From assembly GCF_025060895.1 (NCBI RefSeq), contig NZ_JANZKV010000001.1, positions 1 to 41,896 on the forward strand: a stretch of 41,896 bases of DNA, written 5' to 3'. The notes under the pieces were generated by a model. That model did no database searches. It was not told the origin of the DNA and worked only from the letters and a program-made list of their open reading frames with translations. A program made the position numbers and the translations under genes. Below, piece after piece: positions 16,534 through 24,412 of this stretch (position 1 is its first letter; each line of letters starts with the position of its first letter). Source of the stretch: Stieleria sedimenti (GTDB lineage: Bacteria; Planctomycetota; Planctomycetia; Pirellulales; Pirellulaceae).

Positions 16534-17652
16534 CTACTGAATCCTCGACTGCTGGATCAGCTGCTTGACGATGTCTTCTCGCGTGCCGGCCTTTTGCAAG
16601 ATCAGACGCTGGCGGTCGGCCCAATCGATTCGGCCGGCGATCTCTCGGACCATCAACAATTCCGATTCGCAGTTCAGGTCTTGGGCGACGCCGCGCAATT
16701 TACCGAGCAGGCGTTCGACAATTTCTGCGACGGTTTTCTCGGAATAGTCGAAAGTGTCGACCAGCGTTGCGGCAACTCCATAACGCGCCGCCCGCCATTT
16801 GTTTTGCCGGACCATCATCGGGTGGCAATCGAACTGGTACGTCCCCTCATCGATCCGATCGCTGAGGTACTTGACCAGGCACTGGATCAACGCGGCCAAG
16901 GCACAGACGTGATCGATGTTCCCCGGCATGTCACACATCCGGACTTCGACGGTGCCGAAGTTGTGGTGCGGACGCACATCCCACCAGATCTCGCGAATCG
17001 TGTTGATGAATCCGGTCTCTTCCATGTGGTTGACCAGCCACACGTATTCACTCCAGTTGCGCATCAGCGTCGGCAGGCCCGCCGTCGGCAGCCCTTCCAT
17101 GACTTTGCTGCGATGCGAGTGCAGTCCGGTGTCACGGTCTTCCCAATAGGGGCTGCTCGCCGACAACGCCAGCAGCAAGGGCAGGTGCTGCATGATCCGA
17201 TCGCAGATCATGACGGCTTTGTCGCCCGAATCGACGCCGACGTGGACATGCAACCCGAACGTGATCAGTCGCCGCGCCATTTCCTGCAGCAATCGGACCA
17301 GCCCTCGATAGCGTTCGTCATCGGTGACGACTTGGTCCTGCCAATGACTGAAGGGATGTGTCGCGCCCCACCAGAGGCCGAGTCCTAGATTGTCGGCGGC
17401 GTGTTGCAGCGACCTGAGTTTTTCGGACAAATCCACGCGGGCCTCGGACACCGTGGTGCAGACGCCGCTGATGACTTCGACGCAGGACTGCATCAGTTCG
17501 TGCTTGCACGATTCAGAGATGTCGTCGGGTAGGGTCGCTAACAGGTCATTGCTGCGGTTGGACAGCGCCATCGAATCGGTGTCGACGATCCCGAGTTCCA
17601 ATTCGACCCCGACGGTTTGCGACGTGTTCGAATGAAACTGAAACTTGCTCAT
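16534..17652 (-). CDS. Glutamate-cysteine ligase family 2 (YbdK/EgtA-like carboxylate-amine ligase)
   Basis: The 372-residue protein belongs to the GCS2 family, ATP-dependent ligases that join the glutamate gamma-carboxyl to an amine such as cysteine. VGVELELGIVD at the N-terminus carries acidic metal-binding residues. LHVHVGVD and ASSPYWEDRDTGLHSHRS are family hallmarks, and FDCHPMMVRQNKWRAARYG closes the core. The ATG at 17652 shares one base with the stop of the upstream amidohydrolase (TGATG), so translation is coupled; a GTG three bases earlier is possible. YbdK homologues have weak glutamate-cysteine ligase activity, and the natural substrate is often unknown. No glutathione synthetase is seen nearby. 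Confidence 0.88.
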   Translation of the reverse strand: MSKFQFHSNTSQTVGVELELGIVDTDSMALSNRSNDLLATLPDDISESCKHELMQSCVEVISGVCTTVSEARVDLSEKLRSLQHAADNLGLGLWWGATHPFSHWQDQVVTDDERYRGLVRLLQEMARRLITFGLHVHVGVDSGDKAVMICDRIMQHLPLLLALSASSPYWEDRDTGLHSHRSKVMEGLPTAGLPTLMRNWSEYVWLVNHMEETGFINTIREIWWDVRPHHNFGTVEVRMCDMPGNIDHVCALAALIQCLVKYLSDRIDEGTYQFDCHPMMVRQNKWRAARYGVAATLVDTFDYSEKTVAEIVERLLGKLRGVAQDLNCESELLMVREIAGRIDWADRQRLILQKAGTREDIVKQLIQQSRIQ

Positions 17653-18914
17653 CACCGGCCCGGGTCAAAATAGTTGATGATCGACGCTGCAAATAGTTTA
17701 GCGGCATGGGCGATGGCATGCTCATCGACATCAAAATTTCCGGTGTGCAGGGGCGCCCCGCCGACCTGATCACCGGCGACACCCAGGCGAAACATCGCGC
17801 CGGGGACGTGCTCCAAATAAAACGAAAAATCTTCGCTGCCCATACTCGGTTCGTCGATCCAATCGACCGACGCCGGGTTCAGGACTTGGATCGCCGAATC
17901 GTGCAGCAATCGAATCAGCGCCGGGTCGTTCATCACACCTGGAGCAGAGGACCCGAGTCGCAGCCGGACCTCGCATCCCGTTTCTCGCGCCGTCGCCTCG
18001 CCGATGTCTTCGAGCACCTCCAGTGTCCGTCGGCGTGCTTCAACGCTCAGTGATCGAAGCGTCCCGGTGATCGTCGCGGTGTCCGGAATGACGTTGGGAC
18101 TGTGCCCCGCGTCGATCATTCCGATCGATAGCACGACGGTATCATGCGCGTTGATGGCACGCGGGACCCGCCGATAGGCGGATTGAATCCAACGGGTGCA
18201 GGCATCGATCGGGTCGTTGGTCAAGTGCGGCCGTGCGGCGTGGCCTCCCGAACCGATGAATCTGACCTCCAGCATGTCACAGGCCGCAGTGAAGGCGTGT
18301 TCTCGCAACCCGACACAGCCGACCTGGCGGGTGGGATCGACGTGCAACGCCAAGACGGCGCCGACGTCGGCGAGGGCATGATGATGAATCATGTGCAGGG
18401 CGCCTTCGGCGGTCTCCTCGGCCGGCTGCAAGATCGCCCGCGCCGCGATCGGCCAAGGTAACCTGCCGCTGCGTTGCAGCTGCGAGAGCAGTTGCATGGC
18501 GGCGACGATCACGGTCGCATGAACGTCGTGCCCGCACGCATGCATCACCCCGTCGACCGTGCTGTGGTAGGCGACGGATTTTTCGTCTTGAATCGGCAAC
18601 GCGTCGATGTCGCCGCGGATCGCGAGCCGTGGGTGATTCGCCAAGGCTTTATCGGTCACCAAGTCCGCGATCAATCCACGCCCCTGACCGGCGATGCGAA
18701 TCGGCAGATCCAATTTGGCGAGCAGCGTTTTCAGATACTGAGTCGTCAGCGTTTCGTGGCCGGAAAGTTCCGGGTGCTGGTGCAAATAGCGACGCAGCGC
18801 AATCCAGCCGTCGCCGAGTTCCTTCGCGGCATCGTTGATCGCTTCGATCCAGGTCTCAGGGAGGGCTGCGTCGGATCGGGCAATTTCAGAGCCGGCAGTT
18901 TCAGGGTCGGCCAT
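17652..18914 (-). CDS. M20D-type amidohydrolase (N-acyl-amino acid hydrolase / hippurate hydrolase-like)
   Basis: The protein of 420 residues is an M20 metallopeptidase-fold amidohydrolase that cleaves N-acyl amino acids or related amides. The start at 18914 has GGAG 8 bases upstream; a GTG at 18932 is an alternative. Family motifs in order are LRRYLHQHPELSG, LAIRGDIDALPI, MHACGHDVHA (metal-binding Cys and His), ILQPAEETAEGALHMI and ALHVDP. The lid domain follows with GSGGHAARPHL. The C-terminal GSEDFSFYLEHVPGAMFRLG is typical of subfamily D. It has no signal peptide, so it is probably cytoplasmic. It is translationally coupled to a GCS2 ligase, which suggests that one makes and the other hydrolyses a gamma-glutamyl or acyl-amino acid compound; this is inference. 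Confidence 0.92.
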   Translation of the reverse strand: MADPETAGSEIARSDAALPETWIEAINDAAKELGDGWIALRRYLHQHPELSGHETLTTQYLKTLLAKLDLPIRIAGQGRGLIADLVTDKALANHPRLAIRGDIDALPIQDEKSVAYHSTVDGVMHACGHDVHATVIVAAMQLLSQLQRSGRLPWPIAARAILQPAEETAEGALHMIHHHALADVGAVLALHVDPTRQVGCVGLREHAFTAACDMLEVRFIGSGGHAARPHLTNDPIDACTRWIQSAYRRVPRAINAHDTVVLSIGMIDAGHSPNVIPDTATITGTLRSLSVEARRRTLEVLEDIGEATARETGCEVRLRLGSSAPGVMNDPALIRLLHDSAIQVLNPASVDWIDEPSMGSEDFSFYLEHVPGAMFRLGVAGDQVGGAPLHTGNFDVDEHAIAHAAKLFAASIINYFDPGR

Positions 18915-19467
18915 GTCTATCGCTCCGAGCACGAAGTCGGAGACAAATGCGCTCGCTGCGGATGCATGTGCATCGAGTGATCCATGGCTGCTGAGAAGGG
19001 TGACGAGAACGGTGAGAACGGGCCGCCAAGCTGCCGGCGACGAACTCGAAGGGCGGGAGCCCCAGAATAGCCACTCCGGCGATTCCGATCAAACCGAGAG
19101 TCGGGGCGATGTTGGTACCCCGCGGGCCCCAGCCCCCGTCACACCACACCCCAGCGGGAAGCGTTAGCGAACGGCACGTGTTCAACGAATGGCCTTCACG
19201 CGCCACTGGCTGACGATCAATGCCACCTACTTGGGCTTCAACGGTGTTGGCGGAACGGCGTGAGCGGTCCGGTCGCGCTTCAAAAACGCTGTGAAAGACC
19301 GGAGGGCTCGCACCCTACCGCTAACAAAAAACACCCCGCTTGGCGTCAAAGTAGATGCCATTGGCCGTGACGCAACGTGCTGGCATGCGCAGGCGGCGGC
19401 TCGATCTGAGCATGGCACTCTGTCAATGCGCGAAGCCCATCGGATCGTCAGAGCACAGGGGAAAAGC
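18915..19467. other. 553-bp region without a supported gene
   Basis: It lies between two minus-strand genes. It contains an element with AGCGGGAAGCGTTAGCGAACGG at about 19153-19174, a pattern I associate with dispersed planctomycete repeats. A minus-strand stretch near 19050-19115 encodes a hydrophobic peptide (APTLGLIGIAGVAILGL) resembling a PEP-CTERM helix but without the RRRR tail or a start. A 23-codon plus-strand frame at about 19190-19261 (LTINATYLGFNG) has no ribosome site. I regard these as decayed sequence. The promoter of the amidohydrolase operon must be here. Confidence 0.5.
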
Positions 19468-20796
19468 CTAACCCGACTTCGCGTCGAGAATCTCCGCCGC
19501 CACTCTCAATCCGCTGTTCATCGCACCTTGAATGCTGGGGGTTTCCCGGTAGTCGCCGCAAACGTAGAGATTCGCCGGAGCATGGAGCCCATCGATTTGA
19601 TCACCGCGAACGGGCTGGACGACGGGATCCAGGTTCAACTCGGGCAACCCGTACGGGACGCGGATGGTTTGCACCCGTTCCCATTGATCGACGCCCTCGC
19701 CGAACCAGCGCCGTGCCTGGTCACGAACGGCATCCTCCAACGCGTCGGCCGGTTGCTCGGTCTGGGAATCCGAGATGCTGACGGAAATCAGTGATCGGCC
19801 GCCGGAGGCATATTCGGGCGCGACATCGCTGAGCACGACGGCGGTCTGGATCGGCCCTGTTTCATCCCCCCGCAACATCAACAGCTTGCCGGTGTTGGGT
19901 GACCGGTGGGCGACGAAGTACAAGGTGGTGGCATCGTTCCACCGGGTGGCCAAATCGGGCGCATCGAGCAATCTCGCTGCGGCGTTGCTCTCGGTCGCGA
20001 CGACGACGGATTCCGCATCGATGTGGCTGCCATCGGTCAGATGAATCCGATGGTGTGGGTCAACGTGCTCGATCGAGGCGACGGTGGTGTTCAACCGCAA
20101 CGTTCCGCGCGGAAGGCCTTCCGCCAACTGTCGCGGAATGGCGGCCATGCCGTCGGCGGGAATGGCGATGTCGCCGGCGGCAAACATGCGAAACACAAAC
20201 TCGAACATCCGGCTGGACGTCGAAAGCGATTCGTTCAGGAAAACGCCGCCTAGGAATGGCCGAAAGAATTCATCGATCATCGCCTTGGAAAAACCGAGTT
20301 GCTCCAATCGCTGTTCCGTGGACTCGCCGCGGCGCTGATACAAGTCCTGCAGCGATCCCCTTCCGGCCAGAAACCGGGCCTTGGCGATCCGCAGTTTGTC
20401 CATCAGGGACCCGACCGGACTGGTCGCGGTGGCCAACGCCTGTCCCGGTCGACGCCAGGGATCACCGAGGCGGGCGAACCGACCGTTCTTGCGCACCAAC
20501 GCCCCCGGCTCAAACGGCCGAAGACGCAGGCCTTCGTAATCGAGCAACTCACGGCAAGCCGGGTAGGCGGTCAGCAAGACCTGAAAACCGTGATCCAATT
20601 TCAACCCGTCGACGACGTCCGTTCTGACACGCCCCCCGACGCGATCGCTGGCCTCCAGCAAGGTGACCGGATGACCGCGCCCGGCGAGCCGCTTGGCACA
20701 GGACAGCCCCGCCAGCCCCCCGCCGATGATCACCGTGTCGGCGGGCGAATCGGGGGGATTCGACTTCGTTCCACTGTCAGATTGGATTGCGTTCAC
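19468..20796 (-). CDS. FAD-dependent amine oxidase-like (protoporphyrinogen oxidase/phytoene desaturase-like) oxidoreductase
   Basis: The 442-residue flavoprotein has an N-terminal Rossmann motif ([18 protein letters not shown]) followed by [14 protein letters not shown], where the acidic residue binds the FAD ribose and the arginines fit the amine-oxidase pattern. [17 protein letters not shown] follows. The C-terminal FAD segment is [20 protein letters not shown]. About residues 100-280 are the substrate domain ([27 protein letters not shown]). These features place it near protoporphyrinogen oxidase, carotenoid desaturase and monoamine oxidase relatives; the substrate cannot be chosen from sequence. 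No haem or carotenoid gene is adjacent. It is divergent from the epimerase gene, with about 230 bp between them. Confidence 0.88.
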   Translation of the reverse strand: MNAIQSDSGTKSNPPDSPADTVIIGGGLAGLSCAKRLAGRGHPVTLLEASDRVGGRVRTDVVDGLKLDHGFQVLLTAYPACRELLDYEGLRLRPFEPGALVRKNGRFARLGDPWRRPGQALATATSPVGSLMDKLRIAKARFLAGRGSLQDLYQRRGESTEQRLEQLGFSKAMIDEFFRPFLGGVFLNESLSTSSRMFEFVFRMFAAGDIAIPADGMAAIPRQLAEGLPRGTLRLNTTVASIEHVDPHHRIHLTDGSHIDAESVVVATESNAAARLLDAPDLATRWNDATTLYFVAHRSPNTGKLLMLRGDETGPIQTAVVLSDVAPEYASGGRSLISVSISDSQTEQPADALEDAVRDQARRWFGEGVDQWERVQTIRVPYGLPELNLDPVVQPVRGDQIDGLHAPANLYVCGDYRETPSIQGAMNSGLRVAAEILDAKSG

Positions 20797-21026
20797 GGTT
20801 GTTCCGATAGAGTGAAAATCGACGAGCGGGACGCCCAGGACACCCGGTGACGCGGGCTCGGCAGCGAACGACGATTTCGTTCCATCGACGACTGCCCAGG
20901 TGGACAGACCCTCGTTATTGTCTTAAATAGCACCGAATGCCTAAGCAGCGTGTTGAATGACCGACGTCGGATTCTAGCGATCCTTTCCTTTCACTTCGAC
21001 CTTCATTCTTTTTTGGCCATCGATTC

Positions 21027-22085
21027 ATGCGTGTCATCGTTACCGGATCCAGCGGATTGATCGGCTCAGCCGCCGTGCGTCATTGGGACGCAGCGGGCGA
21101 TCAAGTGATCGGCATCGACAACGACATGCGTTCGACCTTTTTTGGGCCCGACGGCAGTACCCAGTGGAACCAAACGCAGCTGGAATCGGAAACCCAGAAT
21201 TTCCGCACCGAGTCCATCGACATTCGTGACCGCGACGCAATCCTGGACTTGTTCAAGAACGAAACGCCGGATCTGATCATTCACTGTGCGGCCCAGCCCT
21301 CGCACGACAAAGCGGCCGCGATCCCGTTTCTGGATTTCGAAGTCAACGCGAACGGAACGTTGAACTTGTTGGAAGCCACCCGCCGCCACGCGCCCGATGC
21401 CGTGTTCTGTCACATGAGCACGAACAAAGTTTACGGCGACGCCCCCAATGAACTGCCCCTGCGAGAACACCCGACCCGCTGGGACTACGCGCGGGAAGAA
21501 GACCACCACGGAATCGACGAAACCTGTCGCATCGACCAGACCATGCATTCACTGTTCGGCGCGAGTAAAACCGCCGCCGATGTGCTGGCTCAGGAATACG
21601 GAAAGTACTTCGGATTGAAGACGGGGATCTTTCGCGGCGGTTGTCTGACCGGGGCAAGCCACAGCGGAGTGGAACTGCACGGTTTCCTCAGCTATCTGGT
21701 CCACGTCGCCGTGACAGGAAAACCCTACACGATCTTCGGGTACAAGGGAAAACAGGTCCGCGACCAAATCGAGTGCTCCGATGTCGTCCGCGCCTTCGAA
21801 TCCTTTGCCAAAAACCCTCGCCCCGGCGAGGTTTACAACATCGGGGGTGGACGTGAAAACGCAGCCAGCGTGCTTGAGTGTATCGCGTTGATCGAGGAAA
21901 TCAGCGGACATCGAGTCGGGTACACCATCGGCGAGGAAAATCGCAAGGGCGATCACATCTGCTACATCAGCGATCTGAGCAAGTTGCGCCGCGACTATCC
22001 CGACTGGACCATCCGCGTTTCGCTCCGAGAGATCGTCGCACAAATGATCGCCAGCGCCGAAGCGCGACAGGGCAAGGCGTCGTAA
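21027..22085 (+). CDS. NAD-dependent epimerase/dehydratase (CDP-paratose 2-epimerase-like extended SDR)
   Basis: The 352-residue extended short-chain dehydrogenase begins with MRVIVTGSSGLIGSAAVRHW, the NAD-binding GxxGxxG site, with the acidic ribose contact in GIDND. HCAAQPSH and MSTNKVYGD are typical of nucleotide-sugar epimerases. FGASKTAADVLAQEYGKYFGL stands in place of the usual YxxxK motif, with Phe at the Tyr position. LTGASHSGVELHGFLSYLV and FGYKGKQVRDQIECSDV resemble CDP-paratose/CDP-tyvelose 2-epimerase relatives. The role is presumably surface-polysaccharide sugar synthesis. No other sugar gene is adjacent, so substrate assignment is open. Confidence 0.85.
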   Translation: MRVIVTGSSGLIGSAAVRHWDAAGDQVIGIDNDMRSTFFGPDGSTQWNQTQLESETQNFRTESIDIRDRDAILDLFKNETPDLIIHCAAQPSHDKAAAIPFLDFEVNANGTLNLLEATRRHAPDAVFCHMSTNKVYGDAPNELPLREHPTRWDYAREEDHHGIDETCRIDQTMHSLFGASKTAADVLAQEYGKYFGLKTGIFRGGCLTGASHSGVELHGFLSYLVHVAVTGKPYTIFGYKGKQVRDQIECSDVVRAFESFAKNPRPGEVYNIGGGRENAASVLECIALIEEISGHRVGYTIGEENRKGDHICYISDLSKLRRDYPDWTIRVSLREIVAQMIASAEARQGKAS

Positions 22086-22333
22086 GGTCCGTCGAGCGGG
22101 CCGCCAGCCGTGAGGCCACCGGCAAAGTACATCGGGCCCGGCCGCCAACGCGCCGCGACTCTCGACGTGAGGGCAATCGGACAAATGCGAGAGTGTGCGA
22201 CACGCTGGCGTTTTTCGACATAGGTTTGGTGTGGTCCATCATCGGTTCCACCAATGGCCGCCCACCCGAGGCAGCCGTTCTGTGCCAACCGCCGTGAGTC
22301 GGACAGTCGAAACGAATCGCCCACCTGTCAATC
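22086..22333. other. Intergenic region with repeat fragment
   Basis: About 250 bases between the epimerase and PilZ genes. A segment near 22100-22125 (GCCGCCAGCCGTGAGGCCACC) resembles a repeat type seen in related genomes. No ORF here has a ribosome site or family similarity. Confidence 0.4.
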
Positions 22334-22771
22334 ATGAACTCAGCGCCAAACACCGCGATAGCCCCTTCGGAAACGCAACCCGTCGCGGAACAGTTTGGCT
22401 TGGGTGAACCCACCGGCGACGATCAAGTACACTGCCTGATTCCGTCCGCTGGCGGATACACGGGTCCCGAACGCCGCGCCAGTCGTCGCATCCCGCGAAC
22501 GCTTGAGATCTCGGTTCAACCCATGGATCTCCAGATGAAGGAGTCGGGCAGGCCGTTCTTCGCGATCACGCGCGACATCAGCCAAGGCGGGCTGGCGTTC
22601 TTGAGTTCCCAGAAATCCGACTTTGAAAAAGCGGTCGTGTCGCTCAACGATGGCGTCGCGCCGGGAATCGTCTGCCGCATCTGCCACAGCTCATTGGTTC
22701 ACAGCAGCGGGTCCGAAGAAGTCTGGTTGACGAACGTCGAGTATTTGCACCTCCATCGACCTCGCAAGTAG
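22334..22771 (+). CDS. PilZ domain-containing protein
   Basis: The 145-residue cytoplasmic protein has the two c-di-GMP contact motifs of PilZ: an arginine cluster (ERRASRRIPR, about residues 46-55, fitting RxxxR) and RDISQGGLAF (about 79-88, the D/NxSxxG motif). The N-terminal 40 residues are unconserved. There is no partner domain, so it is a single-domain receptor that would act by protein contact. No pilus, cellulose synthase or GGDEF/EAL gene is in the window to indicate its target. The start at 22334 was taken as the first ATG; later in-frame starts cannot be excluded. Confidence 0.85.
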   Translation: MNSAPNTAIAPSETQPVAEQFGLGEPTGDDQVHCLIPSAGGYTGPERRASRRIPRTLEISVQPMDLQMKESGRPFFAITRDISQGGLAFLSSQKSDFEKAVVSLNDGVAPGIVCRICHSSLVHSSGSEEVWLTNVEYLHLHRPRK

Positions 22772-22997
22772 GCCCGCTCGGCCCGGTGCAAACACGGGGA
22801 AGCGAAATTCTTCTTGGATTCGCCCGCGATTGACATGGCTCAATCGACTCCGCGGCCCCCGCTGGTGCCCTGAGAGGACTTCCGCGGGTGGTCGGTCTCG
22901 ACGGGCGGCAGGATTGATTACAATTCCTGCATTCGCAGCCGACGCCATCTCTCCAGAAACGGGCGTTCGGCGTTCCTCCCAGACACCCAGAGCTGAT

Positions 22998-23699
22998 ATG
23001 CCCCGCTTCGCCACTGCGCTCGCCGCGCTCGCCCTTCTGGCCTCCGCCGGTTTCTGCCAAGACGATTCGACCACGCCCTCCGAATCCGTCTCCTTGTTCA
23101 ACGGCAAGGATCTTTCCGGGTGGATCGGGCGCGCCGATTTATGGTCCGTCGAAGACGGCCAGATTGTCGGCCGGACCGTCGCAGAAAAACCGCTGCAGCA
23201 AAACACGTTTTTGATCTACACCGGCAGCGAACCGAGTGACTTTGAGTTGACGTTCCAATTCAAAATCGAAAACACGAACTCCGGCGTGCAATATCGCAGC
23301 AAGATTTTGGACAAGGAAAAGTTTGTCGTCGGTGGTTATCAGGCCGACATCGATTTCTCGAACCGCTACGCCGGGATTCTCTACGAAGAAAAAGGCCGCG
23401 GCATCTTGGCCGAACGCGGTCAGTCGGTCACGATCGACGAGCAAGGGAAGAAAACCCGCAAGACCTTTGCCGACGGAGCCAAACTCGGCAACGGCATTCA
23501 CCCCGGTCAGTGGAACGAGTATCGCATCGTCGCCAAAGGAAACCACCTGCAGCACTTCATCAACGAAACGATGACGGCCGAAGTGTTCGACAACCAGCCC
23601 GGCAAATCTGCGTCATCGGGCGTGATCGCGTTTCAATTGCACCGCGGCGACCCGATGGTGGTGCGGTTCAAAAACATCGTGCTGCACCCGGCCGAGTGA
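22998..23699 (+). CDS. Secreted DUF1080 (3-keto-disaccharide hydrolase / LamG-like) protein
   Basis: The 233-residue protein starts at 22998 with a signal peptide (MPRFATALAALALLASAGFCQ). The remainder is one DUF1080 domain: SLFNGKDLSGWIG at the front, DFELTFQFKIENTNSGVQYRS in the middle, then GYQADIDF, GQWNEYRIVAKGNHLQHFIN and a final IAFQLHRGDPMVVRFKNI. The fold is a concanavalin-like beta sandwich, and some members hydrolyse 3-keto-glucosides. Planctomycetes have many copies. A longer frame from 22830 lacks a signal peptide and is not supported. The sigma factor gene begins 47 bp downstream on the same strand. Confidence 0.92.
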   Translation: MPRFATALAALALLASAGFCQDDSTTPSESVSLFNGKDLSGWIGRADLWSVEDGQIVGRTVAEKPLQQNTFLIYTGSEPSDFELTFQFKIENTNSGVQYRSKILDKEKFVVGGYQADIDFSNRYAGILYEEKGRGILAERGQSVTIDEQGKKTRKTFADGAKLGNGIHPGQWNEYRIVAKGNHLQHFINETMTAEVFDNQPGKSASSGVIAFQLHRGDPMVVRFKNIVLHPAE

Positions 23700-23746
23700 C
23701 AGCGGGACGGCTTCCCGATCGACTATGATCCCGTTAGGAGTATCTC

Positions 23747-24412
23747 ATGACAAAGTCGATTTGGGCCAGTGACGATCAAACGGAAACACTGCTCGCCGCT
23801 GCGCGGTCGGGCGATTCCGACGCGGTCAACCGTTTGCTGGAAAAGCACCGGGCGCCGATCCGGCGACTGGTCGAATTGCGTCTGGACCGGAAAGTCCAAC
23901 GCCGCGTGGACGTCAGCGATGTCGTTCAAGACGTGATGATCGAAGCCAGCGGTCGGCTGGACAAATACCTGTCCGACCCGGCGATGGCGTTTCACCTTTG
24001 GTTACGCCAAATCGCTTGGGATCGGATCATCGACACCTATCGGCGGCATCGGGTCAGCGCAAAGCGGAATATGGACCGCGAGCAACCGATGACCTCGCCG
24101 GGCGGTCCCGACCAGTCGACGATGGAGTTGGCCGTCCAACTGTGTGATCCCGGTTTGACACCCGCGGCGGCCGCCACGCAACGCGAGATTGCCGCCAAGG
24201 TCGAAGCGGCGATCGAAAAGATGAATGATCAGGATCGCGAAATCATCCTGATGCGGCACTACGAGCATCTTTCCAACTTGGAAATCGCCGAGGTGCTGGG
24301 GCTCAATCCGCCCGCGGCAAGCATGCGTTACCTTCGCGCCGTGCGTCGATTGCGTGAGGTGCTTCAAGAGGACGACCAGTCGTCATCGACCAGTGATGAG
24401 CTTCGCCGGTGA
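23747..24412 (+). CDS. ECF-type RNA polymerase sigma-70 factor
   Basis: The 221-residue protein has sigma region 2 at about 20-105 (DAVNRLLEKHRAPIRRLVEL, then DVSDVVQDVMIEASGRL and FHLWLRQIAWDRIIDTYRRH) and sigma region 4 at about 150-210 (MNDQDREIILMRHYEHLSNLEIAEVLGLN and the helix AASMRYLRAVRRLREVL). GGAG lies 6 bases before the ATG. Its stop overlaps the GTG start of a Ser/Thr kinase by four bases (GTGA). Adjacent ECF-kinase genes are a recognised arrangement in planctomycetes, where the kinase is thought to control the sigma factor in place of an anti-sigma factor. No anti-sigma gene is seen. Confidence 0.94.
   Translation: MTKSIWASDDQTETLLAAARSGDSDAVNRLLEKHRAPIRRLVELRLDRKVQRRVDVSDVVQDVMIEASGRLDKYLSDPAMAFHLWLRQIAWDRIIDTYRRHRVSAKRNMDREQPMTSPGGPDQSTMELAVQLCDPGLTPAAAATQREIAAKVEAAIEKMNDQDREIILMRHYEHLSNLEIAEVLGLNPPAASMRYLRAVRRLREVLQEDDQSSSTSDELRR

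Noticed and set aside
16335-16568. Frames coding for Val-Ile-Arg or Asn-His-Thr repeats
   Set aside because: They simply translate the 9-bp tandem repeat; no start signal or homologue.
18901-19206. Minus-strand 101-residue frame with a PEP-CTERM-like hydrophobic segment
   Set aside because: It lacks the Arg-rich tail and PEP motif, has no ribosome site, and overlaps the start of the M20 gene in another frame.
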